Assembly (NCBI GenBank): GCA_963824105.1
Contig: CAWGNN010000009.1
Coordinates: 558,001-622,000 of the forward strand
DNA length: 64,000 nucleotides
Origin: CAWDVB01 sp963824105
GTDB taxonomy: Bacteria > Actinomycetota > Actinomycetes > Propionibacteriales > Nocardioidaceae
Reading direction: 5' to 3'
Below the pieces are notes generated by a model. That model was given only the letters and a program-made list of their open reading frames with translations, was not told the DNA's origin and did no database searches. This document shows positions 1-7,329 of this stretch, in pieces. The stretch's first letter is position 1. Each line of letters starts with the position of its first letter. The position numbers were made by a program, and so were the translations under genes.

Positions 1-48
1 GGTCACGGTGTGGCAACTTCCGGGGAAGAAGTAGCTCGGCTCTGAACG
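1..48. repeat. Intergenic repeat, copy A (edge, diverged)
   Basis: This is a diverged copy of the short repeat seen best at 915-958 and 2022-2065. It shares the GTCACGG, CAAC and GGGAAGAAGTA blocks, and its continuation GGCTCTGA also matches the sequence just after copy C. It lies beyond the 3' end of the SDR gene. The left end is cut by the window edge. Confidence 0.5.
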
Positions 49-71
49 GGAACCGGAGTTTCAGTGGCGAT

Positions 72-806
72 TCAGCTGCCGTGCAGCGCTACCGCGTCGA
101 GCATCGCCCCGGCCGCGTCATCGTGCCGGCCCAGCGCGACGTTCAGGACGGTCGTGGCCGTCCAGGCGGGGTCGTCCCACCGCTCGGGCGGGTTCTCCCG
201 CCAGACCGACATCGAGTCGGTGAGCTCGGTCCGCACGAGCCCCGGCAGTACGTCGAGCGCCACCACGCCCGTGCCGGCCAGCGAGCCCGCCAGTGTTTGG
301 GTGAGCAGGGTCGCTGCCCGCTTGCCTACCGCATAGCCGGTGTATGTGCCCGACAGTGCTGCTGCCCGCGCCTCGCTCGCGATGGTGACCACCCGACCGC
401 GGCCGCGCGCCACCATGTCGCCGAGCACGATCGCGTCCAACAGCAGGGGCCCGCGCAGGCACGTCTCGACCACCGACCAGGTGACCGCGGGGTCTACTTC
501 CCACAGCGGCACTGCCTCGGGCTCGATCGCCGCAGCCGAGTGCACCAGGAGGTCGGTTGGCCCGTACTCCGAGCGCACCCTTGACAGTGCCGCGGCGGTC
601 TCCTCCAGGCTGGTGATGTCGCAGGGAACGGCGAATGCCAGCGGGCCGAGCGCGCTCGCGGCTTCGTCCAGCACGTCGGCCCTTCGGCCGAGGAGTGCGA
701 CGCGCATTCCGGCCTCAACCAAGGAGCGGGCCACTGCCAGGCCGATGCCGGTGCCGCCGCCGGTGACCAGACCGACCTGGTCGGCCAGGGGAGTGCTGTC
801 GTCCAT
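72..806 (-). CDS. SDR family oxidoreductase
   Basis: This is a classical short-chain dehydrogenase/reductase of 244 aa. The Rossmann dinucleotide motif TGGGTGIG is at residues 15-22, a serine lies near 144, and the catalytic YxxxK pair is Tyr158/Lys162. The protein should be cytosolic and reduce or oxidise an alcohol or ketone with NAD(P)H. The substrate cannot be read from sequence. The reading frame stays open for 44 more codons upstream, but that extension is encoded by the intergenic repeat at 915-958. The ATG at 806 fits the family start and has a TAGGCT hexamer 7 nt upstream, so the mRNA is probably leaderless. It is a single gene with no evident operon partner. Confidence 0.88.
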   Translation of the reverse strand: MDDSTPLADQVGLVTGGGTGIGLAVARSLVEAGMRVALLGRRADVLDEAASALGPLAFAVPCDITSLEETAAALSRVRSEYGPTDLLVHSAAAIEPEAVPLWEVDPAVTWSVVETCLRGPLLLDAIVLGDMVARGRGRVVTIASEARAAALSGTYTGYAVGKRAATLLTQTLAGSLAGTGVVALDVLPGLVRTELTDSMSVWRENPPERWDDPAWTATTVLNVALGRHDDAAGAMLDAVALHGS

Positions 807-813
807 GGTCCCG

Positions 814-819
814 AGCCTA
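814..819 (-). promoter_or_regulatory. Leaderless -10 box of the SDR gene
   Basis: TAGGCT on the minus strand ends 7 nt before the ATG at 806. The same hexamer at the same distance precedes arr, the thioesterase gene and mshB. No convincing -35 is visible. Confidence 0.45.
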
Positions 820-914
820 GGGCGCGTCCTTGGAGCCACGCTCACGAGCACATGGTGATTGCAGCTGACCGCTGGATGGATGAGCTCGCGTCGCTGAGCG
901 GAGACCAGGCGTGG

Positions 915-958
915 TCGAGTTCCGGCACGGAGCAACATCGTCTGGGAAGAAGTAGCTG
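915..958. repeat. Intergenic repeat, copy B
   Basis: This 44-bp element matches copy C (2022-2065) at 41 of 44 positions. It begins TCGAGTTCCG and contains TCTGGGAAGAAGTA. It lies between the SDR gene start and the metallopeptidase stop, 109 bp upstream of the SDR start codon. It has no terminal inverted repeats and no coding sense that I can recognise. Confidence 0.75.
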
Positions 959-1031
959 TGCCTCCTGCATCGGCTCACTTCGCGAAGCGTGCGCGTCCGA
1001 AGCGCGAGCACGCTGTCCGGGGCCCCGCAGG

Positions 1032-1925
1032 TCACGGCGCACAGGCCCCGGAACCGAGTTTGGCGAGCCCGGTGAGGTCGCCGGCACCGTAGTTGGTCTG
1101 TCCGCGCGACTCCGGGAACATGATCTGGGAAGGATCCTGAACATGACCGAGACCAAGGACATGCCCTAGTTCGTGCATGACCACCGCTTGCTCGGCCTGC
1201 GTGTGATGTTGCGCGCTTTCCTGGTCGAACCAACTGCTCAGAAGAGCGATCTGTCCGGTGACATAGTGCGGTTGGTTGGCGCCGTTCACCACGAGAAGCT
1301 CGCTGCCGCCGAGCCCGACCGTATCGGCGTTGGCACTTGCGCTGTCCAGGGTCGTGGGGAAGCTGATGAGCACCGGCTTTGGGACAACCGCATTCTTGCG
1401 TTCGGCCCAGGTGTCTGCTGTGAGTCCGTCGTAGACGAATTCAAGGCCGCTCGCGGCTTGGGTCTTCTTCACCGCGGGCTGGATGAAGGAGAGAAAGTCT
1501 GGTGGGGCTCCGCCGGGGTTGATGACGTAGTGAATGGGCTTGCACGGGTCGTAGGTCACCGGGTCGCCTGCTGAGTCCGTGTTCTCAATCGAGTAGTTCA
1601 ACGACGACACCGTCGGCGTGACGACGGGAAGAAGACGATTCGGCCGTCCGATGATGCCGATCGCCTCGGCAAGAGGCTTGATCGGACCGGGGTTCACAAG
1701 TACCAAGGCAACAACAACGCCCCCGAGTCCGACCGCAGTGGCCGTGGCGATGCCCAGTCGGCGAAGACGGCCCCGCCGGTTCCGATACCGGAGGGCGGCT
1801 CGCTCTGCCGTGGCCGCGCGAGCAGCGGACTCAGCTGTCTGGCGCGTGACCCCGGTCCAGCGGGTGCCGTCGTGCCACCGCTCCCCATCCCCCTGAGGGT
1901 CGGGATGCCAACCCCGCTCAGTCAC
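1032..1925 (-). CDS. Membrane-anchored zinc metallopeptidase with DUF2510 domain
   Basis: The 297-aa product starts with a DUF2510-type module (GWHPDP, then DGTRWT, residues 5-25). A basic stretch follows, then one membrane segment near residues 66-85, and an extracellular domain with the zinc motif HELGHVLGLGH at 251-261 and a Met-turn (IMFP) near 268. HExxHxxGxxH with a Met-turn is the metzincin signature, so it is probably a matrixin-like surface peptidase. The substrate is unknown. The GTG at 1925 is preferred because AGGAGGG lies just upstream. A start at 2045 would run into repeat copy C, and the DUF2510 motif begins right after the GTG. Confidence 0.8.
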   Translation of the reverse strand: MTERGWHPDPQGDGERWHDGTRWTGVTRQTAESAARAATAERAALRYRNRRGRLRRLGIATATAVGLGGVVVALVLVNPGPIKPLAEAIGIIGRPNRLLPVVTPTVSSLNYSIENTDSAGDPVTYDPCKPIHYVINPGGAPPDFLSFIQPAVKKTQAASGLEFVYDGLTADTWAERKNAVVPKPVLISFPTTLDSASANADTVGLGGSELLVVNGANQPHYVTGQIALLSSWFDQESAQHHTQAEQAVVMHELGHVLGLGHVQDPSQIMFPESRGQTNYGAGDLTGLAKLGSGACAP

Positions 1926-2021
1926 ACGTAGCCCTCCTGTCCACCCGTGTCCACGTGATCCGGTCGCAAGGGTAGACCTCCGCCTGAGCCCGGACCTCTG
2001 AGTGGACGCGAGGGAAGCCGA

Positions 2022-2065
2022 TCGAGTTCCGTCACGGAGCAACAACGTCTGGGAAGAAGTAACTG
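2022..2065. repeat. Intergenic repeat, copy C
   Basis: This 44-bp element is nearly identical to copy B at 915-958. It lies between the divergent metallopeptidase (start 1925) and arr (start 2117) genes. The distance to the minus-strand start codon (97 bp) is close to that of copy B, so the element may belong to an upstream regulatory region rather than being randomly placed. Confidence 0.75.
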
Positions 2066-2104
2066 GGCTCTGAGCATCCGCTCGAGCCGATGTGAATGAA
2101 GTCG

Positions 2105-2110
2105 TAGGCT
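2105..2110 (+). promoter_or_regulatory. Leaderless -10 box of arr
   Basis: TAGGCT ends 6 nt before the GTG at 2117. There is no Shine-Dalgarno sequence. The transcript probably starts at or next to the start codon. Confidence 0.45.
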
Positions 2111-2116
2111 CACCGG

Positions 2117-2539
2117 GTGAGCGATGTTCTGGACACGGGGCCGTTCTTCCACGGGACCAAAGCGGACCTGAGGGTGGGCGAACTTCTGGCGGCGGGCTTC
2201 CGATCGAACTATCGACCCGAAGTGTCGATGAACCACATCTACTTCACAGCTTTGCTGGACGGTGCTGGGCTTGCTGCGGAGCTCGCCGTGGAGCTCGCCG
2301 GCGGCGACGGGATCCCACGCGTCTACCTCGTTGAGCCGACCGGAGCGTTCGAGAACGACCCCAACGTGACCGACAAGAAGTTCCCCGGGAACCCAACCCG
2401 GTCCTACCGCAGCCGAGAACCGCTCAGGATCATCGACGAGGTGACTGACTGGAAGCGCCTCACCCCTGACGAGCTCCAAGCATGGCGTGAGCGACTGGCG
2501 GTTCTCCTGGGGGAAGAAGGCGGAGAGATCATCAACTGA
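2117..2539 (+). CDS. arr: Rifamycin ADP-ribosyltransferase (Arr family)
   Basis: The 140-aa product has the full Arr-family pattern. An FHGTKADL block at residues 11-18 contributes to NAD binding, NHIYFTA follows near 50, and a PNVTDKKFPGNPTRSYR block lies near 90-106. Arr enzymes transfer ADP-ribose from NAD+ to a hydroxyl of rifamycins and inactivate them. Environmental actinobacteria often carry chromosomal copies. The length is typical for the family. It is a lone gene among small accessory genes, transcribed from its own leaderless-type promoter and flanked by the dispersed repeat. Activity on rifampicin is inferred from the family. Confidence 0.9.
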   Translation: MSDVLDTGPFFHGTKADLRVGELLAAGFRSNYRPEVSMNHIYFTALLDGAGLAAELAVELAGGDGIPRVYLVEPTGAFENDPNVTDKKFPGNPTRSYRSREPLRIIDEVTDWKRLTPDELQAWRERLAVLLGEEGGEIIN

Positions 2540-2627
2540 CCCACCGTCCAGTCATGCCTGCGGGCACGTGAACGTGGTCGAGTTCCGCTTCGACGTCTCG
2601 ACCTGGGGAGGGCGCAGACATCGGAGT

Positions 2628-2656
2628 GTGACGCGTGATGCGCATCGCGCTACACT
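2628..2656 (+). promoter_or_regulatory. higBA promoter (leaderless)
   Basis: GTGACG (2628-2633) and TACACT (2651-2656) are 17 bp apart. The -10 ends 6 nt before the GTG of higB at 2663, so transcription would start at the start codon. Confidence 0.5.
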
Positions 2657-2662
2657 CGGCTA

Positions 2663-2941
2663 GTGATCAGGTCGTTCAAACACAAGGGCTTGCGGGACTT
2701 GTTCACGAAGGGCAAGGCGACGGGTGTTCAACCGGCACATGCGCGGCGCCTCAGGATGCAGTTGGCGGCGCTTCACACGGCCAGCAGTATCGATGACATG
2801 GACATTCCCGGATACCGCTTACATCCGCTCAAGGGTGCGGGCCGGGGGCGTTGGTCGATCACGGTCAATGGCAACTGGAGGGTGACCTTCGAGTTCCGCG
2901 ACGGGGACGCCTACGTTCTAGATTACGAGGACTATCACTGA
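2663..2941 (+). CDS. higB: HigB-type toxin (RelE/ParE superfamily)
   Basis: The 92-aa product matches the plasmid-maintenance/HigB family. It opens MIRSFKHKGL, has a conserved PGYRLHPLKG segment near 68-77, and ends in the WSITVNGNWRVTFEF and YVLDYEDYH blocks. HigB toxins are ribosome-dependent mRNA endonucleases. The toxin gene comes first and overlaps the antitoxin gene by one base (TGATG), the classical higBA order. The GTG start is probably leaderless. Autoregulation by HigA is expected from the family, but I could not define a clear operator palindrome here. Confidence 0.87.
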   Translation: MIRSFKHKGLRDLFTKGKATGVQPAHARRLRMQLAALHTASSIDDMDIPGYRLHPLKGAGRGRWSITVNGNWRVTFEFRDGDAYVLDYEDYH

Positions 2942-3246
2942 TGACGACCACGATGCAGATGTACGACCCGCCGCATCCGGGCGAGTTCATCACGGAGACG
3001 TATCTGACTCCCTTTGGTATCAGCGGGCGGTTGTTGGCTACCCACCTCGGGGTCTCGGCGTCGACGCTGGCGCGTGTGCTCAACGGGTCCAGTCGTGTCA
3101 CCCCAGAGATGGCCCTCCGATTGGGCCGGGTGATTGGACGCTCGCCCGAGAGCTGGCTAGCCATGCAGGACGCCTATGACCTCTGGGAGGCGCGTCCGAA
3201 GGTCGACGTCTCGACGCTCGCTCCGGTCAAGTTCGCCGTCTCCTAG
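2941..3246 (+). CDS. higA: HigA antitoxin, HTH XRE family
   Basis: The 101-aa product contains a helix-turn-helix at about residues 28-75 (GISGRLLATHLGVSASTLARVLNG). The preceding PPHPGEFITE motif is typical of the HigA/VapI-type addiction antidote. It would neutralise HigB and repress the operon. The ATG overlaps the higB stop by one base, so the two are translationally coupled. A hairpin follows 37 bp after the stop. Confidence 0.87.
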   Translation: MTTTMQMYDPPHPGEFITETYLTPFGISGRLLATHLGVSASTLARVLNGSSRVTPEMALRLGRVIGRSPESWLAMQDAYDLWEARPKVDVSTLAPVKFAVS

Positions 3247-3282
3247 GTGTCCCGACGGCGTGGCGAAGGAGAGACAGTTACG

Positions 3283-3314
3283 GCGCTGAAGCGGGTGGAG
3301 TTCCGCTTCAACGC
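3283..3314 (+). terminator. Hairpin downstream of higBA
   Basis: Arms 3283-3294 and 3303-3314 pair at 11 of 12 positions around an 8-nt loop. No T-tract follows, so termination is uncertain. The right arm resembles part of the dispersed intergenic repeat family (GAGTTCCGCTTCAACG). Confidence 0.45.
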
Positions 3315-3382
3315 GTGGGTCTTCTGCTGGGACGTCCGGTCGCCTAGCCTCACTGGGTCAGATCCACAGAAAGGCCGGTCCG

Positions 3383-3724
3383 ATGAGCGATGAACAGGTG
3401 CCGGAGACCAGAGGTGTCGAGGCAGAGTTGTTGGCCGCGATTGACCTCGGCCCCGAGATCGAGGGTATGGACGGCTTCCAGCTTCGGATGCGGAGGTTCA
3501 CGTTCGCGCCGGGCGCGGTATTCGGCCCTCTCCACGACCACGCCGGCAGACCGGGAACGGTCTTTGTGCTGCAGGGGACGATCACCGACCATCGGGACGG
3601 GATCGCCACGGACTACGGTCCGGGCCTGGGCTGGCCCGAGGACCGGAACACCGTCCATTGGCTCGAGAACCGTGGGTCGGTTTCTGCGGTGGAGATCTCG
3701 GTCGACGTCCTCGGGCAGCAGTAA
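3383..3724 (+). CDS. Cupin domain-containing protein
   Basis: The 113-aa product is a single small cupin barrel. It has a PLHDHAGRPGTVFVLQG segment near 53-69 (first cupin motif with metal-ligand histidines) and a later NTVHWLENRG segment (second motif). Such proteins bind a metal and either catalyse small-molecule reactions or act as sensors. No specific reaction can be assigned. A purine-rich AGAAAGG lies upstream of the ATG. It is a lone gene between the HigBA pair and a convergent thioredoxin-fold gene. Confidence 0.75.
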   Translation: MSDEQVPETRGVEAELLAAIDLGPEIEGMDGFQLRMRRFTFAPGAVFGPLHDHAGRPGTVFVLQGTITDHRDGIATDYGPGLGWPEDRNTVHWLENRGSVSAVEISVDVLGQQ

Positions 3725-3839
3725 GCGCTGCCCGAGAACCTCCCGTTTCCTGGTGTGACGCTCCTTCACAACACCATTCGGCGGAGGTCCGCCTCAACGC
3801 TTTGTGTCGGCGCCCAAGAAGTAGGTCAGGGCCGGCGGC

Positions 3840-4154
3840 TTAGCCGGCCACGCGCTGCTTGAGGGCATGGAGCAGGTCCTGAAGCGCTGGGACGTTCCGC
3901 AGACCATCTGGGGTCTGATACACCCGGCATGCCAGCGAGCCCTGGGTCCCAGTGGTTTGGAAGAGATCGGCTCCGTCGACGACGAACGCCGGCGATCCCC
4001 CGAACCCCCGGGCCCGTGCCGCGTCCTCGGTTTCGATGACCCCCACGGTGAAGGTCGCGTCCGTGAGCCCGACGTCGTCCAGCGCGACGCGGAGCAGCTC
4101 CGAGGCATCCTCGGCGCCGGGGCACCCCGGGATCACCAGTAGTTGAATGTCCAC
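3840..4154 (-). CDS. Small thioredoxin-fold protein
   Basis: The 104-aa product opens with a strand and a cysteine at residue 10 (IPGCPGAEDA). A cis-proline-like GGSPAFVVDG segment lies near 52-61, and there is another cysteine near 75. The layout is that of a thioredoxin/glutaredoxin-like fold. Only one cysteine sits in the active-site loop, so a monothiol role is more likely than a CxxC oxidoreductase. Proteins of this kind are often labelled alkylmercury-lyase-like, but nothing here supports mercury chemistry. It is convergent with the cupin gene. Confidence 0.6.
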   Translation of the reverse strand: MDIQLLVIPGCPGAEDASELLRVALDDVGLTDATFTVGVIETEDAARARGFGGSPAFVVDGADLFQTTGTQGSLACRVYQTPDGLRNVPALQDLLHALKQRVAG

Positions 4155-4222
4155 GCTGCCATCGTGACCCGCGAGTCAATGTCTTGAGGTCGGGCGGGTA
4201 TAGGGAACCGGTGGCGACGAAT

Positions 4223-4263
4223 TCGAGTTCGGTCCGGGCACCGACTTCGGGGAAGACGTAGCC
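4223..4263. repeat. Intergenic repeat, copy D (diverged)
   Basis: This diverged relative of copies B and C keeps TCGAGTTC at the left and GGGGAAGACGTAGCC at the right. It lies upstream of the gluconokinase gene. Confidence 0.45.
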
Positions 4264-4278
4264 TCTCGCCTGACAGCA

Positions 4279-4300
4279 CCACGCTCGATTGAGAGCGTGG
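4279..4300 (+). promoter_or_regulatory. Perfect inverted repeat upstream of gluconokinase
   Basis: CCACGCTC (4279-4286) and GAGCGTGG (4293-4300) form an 8-bp perfect inverted repeat around GATTGA. It ends 18 bp before the GTG start. It could be a repressor operator or a 5' UTR hairpin. No cognate regulator gene is adjacent. Confidence 0.4.
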
Positions 4301-4318
4301 ACCGTCCAAGGGGAGTGC

Positions 4319-4831
4319 GTGAGTCAGCAGCAGATCGTCGTCATGGGCGTCTCGGGCAGTGGCAAGTCGACGACTGGCGAGAGGCTTGCGCGGGCTCTGG
4401 GATGGTCGTTCGCCGAGGGGGACGACTTCCACCCCGAGGAGAACGTGCGCAAGATGGCAGAGGGCCGTGCCTTGACCGACGAGGATCGATGGCCCTGGTT
4501 GTTGGCAATCCGTGCCTGGATGACGAGGGAAGATCTTGCTGGCCGCGACAGCGTTGTCTCCTGCTCGGCGTTGAGACGTGCCTACCGAGACGTGTTGCGG
4601 CAGGGGCCGAGTCGTGTGACGTTCGCCTATCTCGAAGTTTCCGAGGAGGCTCTCAGAGCTCGTCTCGCTGGGCGCACCGGGCACTTCATGCCGGAATCGT
4701 TGCTCGACTCTCAGCTGAACACTCTCGAAGTCCCCGGGGAGGACGAGGGTGCCGTGGTCGTGAACGGAAACCAGACACCAGCGGAGATCGTCGCGGACAT
4801 CCTGTCCGCGTTGCACCAGCAAGAAGCCTGA
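4319..4831 (+). CDS. gntK: Gluconokinase
   Basis: The 170-aa product is a complete GntK-type kinase. Walker A GVSGSGKS is at residues 10-17, an AEGDDFHPEENVRKM block near 32-46 shapes the gluconate site, and SCSALRRAYRD and GHFMPESLLDSQL follow. It phosphorylates gluconate with ATP to 6-phosphogluconate, feeding the pentose phosphate pathway. The GTG at 4319 is chosen over a farther ATG at 4289 because AAGGGGAG lies at the right distance and the protein then starts just before the first strand, as in homologues. No gluconate permease is adjacent. Confidence 0.9.
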   Translation: MSQQQIVVMGVSGSGKSTTGERLARALGWSFAEGDDFHPEENVRKMAEGRALTDEDRWPWLLAIRAWMTREDLAGRDSVVSCSALRRAYRDVLRQGPSRVTFAYLEVSEEALRARLAGRTGHFMPESLLDSQLNTLEVPGEDEGAVVVNGNQTPAEIVADILSALHQQEA

Positions 4832-5062
4832 CTCCGGAAGCGACTCACGCCGGGCTGACCCCCCGCCCATGGCGAGTTCGACTCGGGCGTGGATCGCGCC
4901 GCCACCCGGGCACGAAAGCAGCCAGCTCTCCCTACGTGCTCAAGCATCGCGGCGTGGGGCACCTTGCCCGAGTCGAGAGTTGTATGCGTTTGTGTACGCC
5001 CGTCGCGGTTTCGGCTCCTCACTGAGCGTGGGCGCACGCTACCGTTCCGACATACTGACGTG

Positions 5063-5395
5063 ATGGCGCTTCCCGAGACCGATCTCCACCGCATCCACGT
5101 CTGGGCTCGTGAGCGCGTCCCCGAGCACCTGTGGGATCAAGTCAAGGTCGAGGCTGATGTCTCCGACCGCTACGTCGACATCGTCGAGGTGCGCCCCCCG
5201 TGGGACGGCGTCGGCCAGCACACTCGGTTCCCGATCGCACGGCTGCGCTACACGAAGTCGACCGGACTGTGGGCGATCTACTGGCGCGATCGCCACCTCA
5301 AGTTCCACGAGTACAAGCGCAAGCGCCCGACCAAGAACGTCCAGGCTCTCCTGGACCACATCGAGACCAGCGGCGATCCGATCTTCTGGGGGTAG
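5063..5395 (+). CDS. DUF3024-type protein
   Basis: The 110-aa product resembles the DUF3024 family, including the segment LWAIYWRDRHLKFHEYK near residues 71-87. Function is unknown. The protein is basic and probably cytosolic. The ATG at 5063 follows a CATACT hexamer by 6 nt, which fits a leaderless transcript. In-frame sequence continues upstream to 4889, but it has no family resemblance. Confidence 0.65.
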   Translation: MALPETDLHRIHVWARERVPEHLWDQVKVEADVSDRYVDIVEVRPPWDGVGQHTRFPIARLRYTKSTGLWAIYWRDRHLKFHEYKRKRPTKNVQALLDHIETSGDPIFWG

Positions 5396-5417
5396 TGAGC
5401 GGATTCCTTGACGGTCA

Positions 5418-5445
5418 ATATAATGGAGGATAATCTCAGTTATAT
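5418..5445 (+). promoter_or_regulatory. AT-rich palindromic operator/promoter of the nucleotidyltransferase-HEPN pair
   Basis: A perfect TATAAT (5419-5424) sits inside an interrupted palindrome. ATATAA (5418-5423) pairs with TTATAT (5440-5445), and GAG (5426-5428) with CTC (5435-5437). The element stands out as AT-rich in this GC-rich genome. It ends on the ATG at 5444. This is what one expects of an autoregulated operon whose first product carries an HTH domain. Confidence 0.5.
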
Positions 5446-6028
5446 GAGAACCGAGGCACCGCTTCTCGCTCCGATCTTCCGGTCGGACGGTCAGGCGCGC
5501 CTGCTCTCCACTTTGTTGCTGACCGGCGACGAACTGAGCGTCACCGATCTGGCCAAACGGGCCGACCTGGCTTATCCGACCGCGCACCGCGAGGTGGCGC
5601 GCCTGGTGGACGCCGGCATCCTCAGCGAGCGACAGGTGGGCCGCACAAGGTTGATCCGCGCCAACCGCGAGAGCCCGCTCGTGGACCCCTTGCGCGAGAT
5701 CCTCACGGTCGCGACCGGCCCGGTCGTGCTCCTGGCCGAGGAGCTTGCCAGCCTCGACGGGATCGAGTCGGCGTTCCTCTACGGCTCCTTCGCCGCGCGG
5801 ATGCTCGGGGATGCCGGTCCGGCGCCGCACGACATCGACGTCATGGTGCTCGGTGAGCCCGACGTGGACGCGATCTACGAGGCGTGCGCCCGGATCGAGG
5901 CGGCCGTGCACCGTCCAGTGAACCCGACGATCCTCACTCCTGAGGAGTTCGCCGCGCCCTCCGCCTTCCTGGACAACGTGCGCAGCGGCCCGGCGGTCGC
6001 TGTGATCGGGGAGCTGCCGTGGCTCTGA
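5444..6028 (+). CDS. wHTH-nucleotidyltransferase (MntA-like antitoxin candidate)
   Basis: The 194-aa product has an N-terminal winged helix (about residues 15-75, ArsR/MarR-like) joined to a minimal nucleotidyltransferase domain. The latter carries GSFAAR at 114-119 and DID at 130-132, the metal-binding pattern of the Pol-beta superfamily. In type VII toxin-antitoxin pairs a MNT enzyme inactivates a HEPN partner by adding AMP to a tyrosine. A HEPN-like gene follows here with a 10-bp overlap. The ATG at 5444 is preferred because a TATAAT box at 5419-5424 would place the transcript start after the alternative TTG at 5408. The fused HTH probably makes it the operon's own regulator. Antitoxin function is inferred. 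Confidence 0.75.
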   Translation: MRTEAPLLAPIFRSDGQARLLSTLLLTGDELSVTDLAKRADLAYPTAHREVARLVDAGILSERQVGRTRLIRANRESPLVDPLREILTVATGPVVLLAEELASLDGIESAFLYGSFAARMLGDAGPAPHDIDVMVLGEPDVDAIYEACARIEAAVHRPVNPTILTPEEFAAPSAFLDNVRSGPAVAVIGELPWL

Positions 6029-6477
6029 CTCCGCTCACCCGCGTCCAGCAGGCGACGGTCCTCGCGTTGGTAGAGGCGCGACGTCTCGATGTCGCGCCCG
6101 CGGACATCTCGCGTGCGACCTCGTTCCTGCGCCAGGCCGAGGAACGCCTGAACCAGTTGCCGCTGCTCACCAGTGTCGCCATCAGGTACGGCATTGCCTA
6201 CGACGCCTGTCACGACACGGGGGAGGCGCTGCTGGCGGCGTACGGCTTCCGGACGACCAACGGGCCCGGCCAGCACGAGGCGCTCGGCCGCTATCTGCGT
6301 GCCGTCTTCGACAAACCGCCCGCGGACAAGGCGGCGCGGGAGTTCGACCGCCTGCGACGCGCACGCAACCAGGACCGCTACGAGGCGAAGCCGGTGGGGG
6401 CTGCGGCGACCGAGAAGGCCGAGCAGGTCGCCCGGACGCTGTTCGACGCCGCCCTCGCGCGAGGGATCTCGCCGTGA
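6019..6477 (+). CDS. HEPN-like protein (candidate toxin partner)
   Basis: The 152-aa product is all-helical in character. It contains an RNQDRY segment (Arg116 to Tyr121), a close variant of the RX4-6H/Y motif of HEPN ribonucleases and of the tyrosine-bearing motif of HepT. The GTG overlaps the upstream nucleotidyltransferase gene by 10 bp. The usual histidine of the HEPN motif is not present, so nuclease activity is less certain than the pairing itself. It could instead be a substrate-binding partner for the nucleotidyltransferase. Confidence 0.62.
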   Translation: MALTPLTRVQQATVLALVEARRLDVAPADISRATSFLRQAEERLNQLPLLTSVAIRYGIAYDACHDTGEALLAAYGFRTTNGPGQHEALGRYLRAVFDKPPADKAAREFDRLRRARNQDRYEAKPVGAAATEKAEQVARTLFDAALARGISP

Positions 6478-6667
6478 CCCAGCAGTCCGCTGGAAGTCCG
6501 GCCGAGACCGACGATCGTCCACGACGCCCAACGCTCTCGCGGACGCAGTTCCGCAGTCAGACCATGTTTTCCGGCATCAGTCGGCGATGACCAACAACCA
6601 TCGAAACCCCGCGTGATCGTTGCGCGTCAACGTGTGAATGGGCGCCAACCCCGAGCGGGCGGGGTCG

Positions 6668-7264
6668 CTACGCCTCGGGCTCGTCGCGGAGTCGTGGCGG
6701 GGTGAAGTTCTCCGGCCTCAGGCCCGTCTTGTCGGCGTAGAAGGCGCGGATGCGATCCATGTCGGCGCGCACGTTGCCGGTGGGAGCGAAGGTGGGTCCC
6801 CAACCGAGCGTGCGCGACGGGACGTCCAGGAAACCCAGCGTGAGGGGAAGCCCGGTCTGCTGCGCGATCCGGTAGAAGCCCGGCTTCCAGTACTCACCCT
6901 TGCTGCGCGTGCCCTCGGCGGCTACGCCGAGCACGAACGGCTGGTCCCCCTTCGCCTCCTTGAGCAGCTCACGGATCGTGGCGCCCGGACTCTGGCGGTC
7001 CAGCTCGACGGCGCCGGTCGCTCTCAGCAGGGGCGCGAGCGGTCCGCGGAACAGCTCCTTCTTGGCGAGCAGCCGGACCTGGATGCCGGAGTCCCACGCC
7101 GCCAGCATGGTGAGGATCCAGTCCCAGTTGGACGTGTGGGGTGCGCCGACAAGCACGGTCCTCGGCGGGATGGTGCCTACCGCTTTCCAGCGTGCGGCTC
7201 GGAGCGCCACGCGGGCGAGGTTGCGGCGGAGCAAGAAGGAACGCTGCACCTCGTGACCGTACAT
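6668..7264 (-). CDS. 1-acyl-sn-glycerol-3-phosphate acyltransferase-type protein
   Basis: The 198-aa product belongs to the PlsC/LPLAT superfamily. It has the HxxxxD catalytic motif (HTSNWD, residues 43-48), a phosphate-binding EGTR motif at 117-120, and a KPGFY segment after it. It would acylate lysophosphatidate or a related acceptor at the membrane. The short length and high similarity to the MenH/glycerol-type subgroup leave the acceptor open. The ATG at 7264 is taken as the start. A GTG 39 bp further upstream (7303) is possible. It lies downstream of the MDR oxidoreductase gene on the same strand, 65 bp away. Confidence 0.8.
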   Translation of the reverse strand: MYGHEVQRSFLLRRNLARVALRAARWKAVGTIPPRTVLVGAPHTSNWDWILTMLAAWDSGIQVRLLAKKELFRGPLAPLLRATGAVELDRQSPGATIRELLKEAKGDQPFVLGVAAEGTRSKGEYWKPGFYRIAQQTGLPLTLGFLDVPSRTLGWGPTFAPTGNVRADMDRIRAFYADKTGLRPENFTPPRLRDEPEA

Positions 7265-7329
7265 CGTGCGCGCCGCGACGTGACCAACTCTAAGAGGCAC
7301 GTTGACGTGCTGACGATGGCCGGGCGCCA

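Noticed and set aside
2022..4263. Integron cassette array: arr and other small genes separated by repeats
   Set aside because: The repeats lack the paired RYYYAAC/GTTRRRY ends and the symmetric folding of attC sites, and no integrase gene is in the window.
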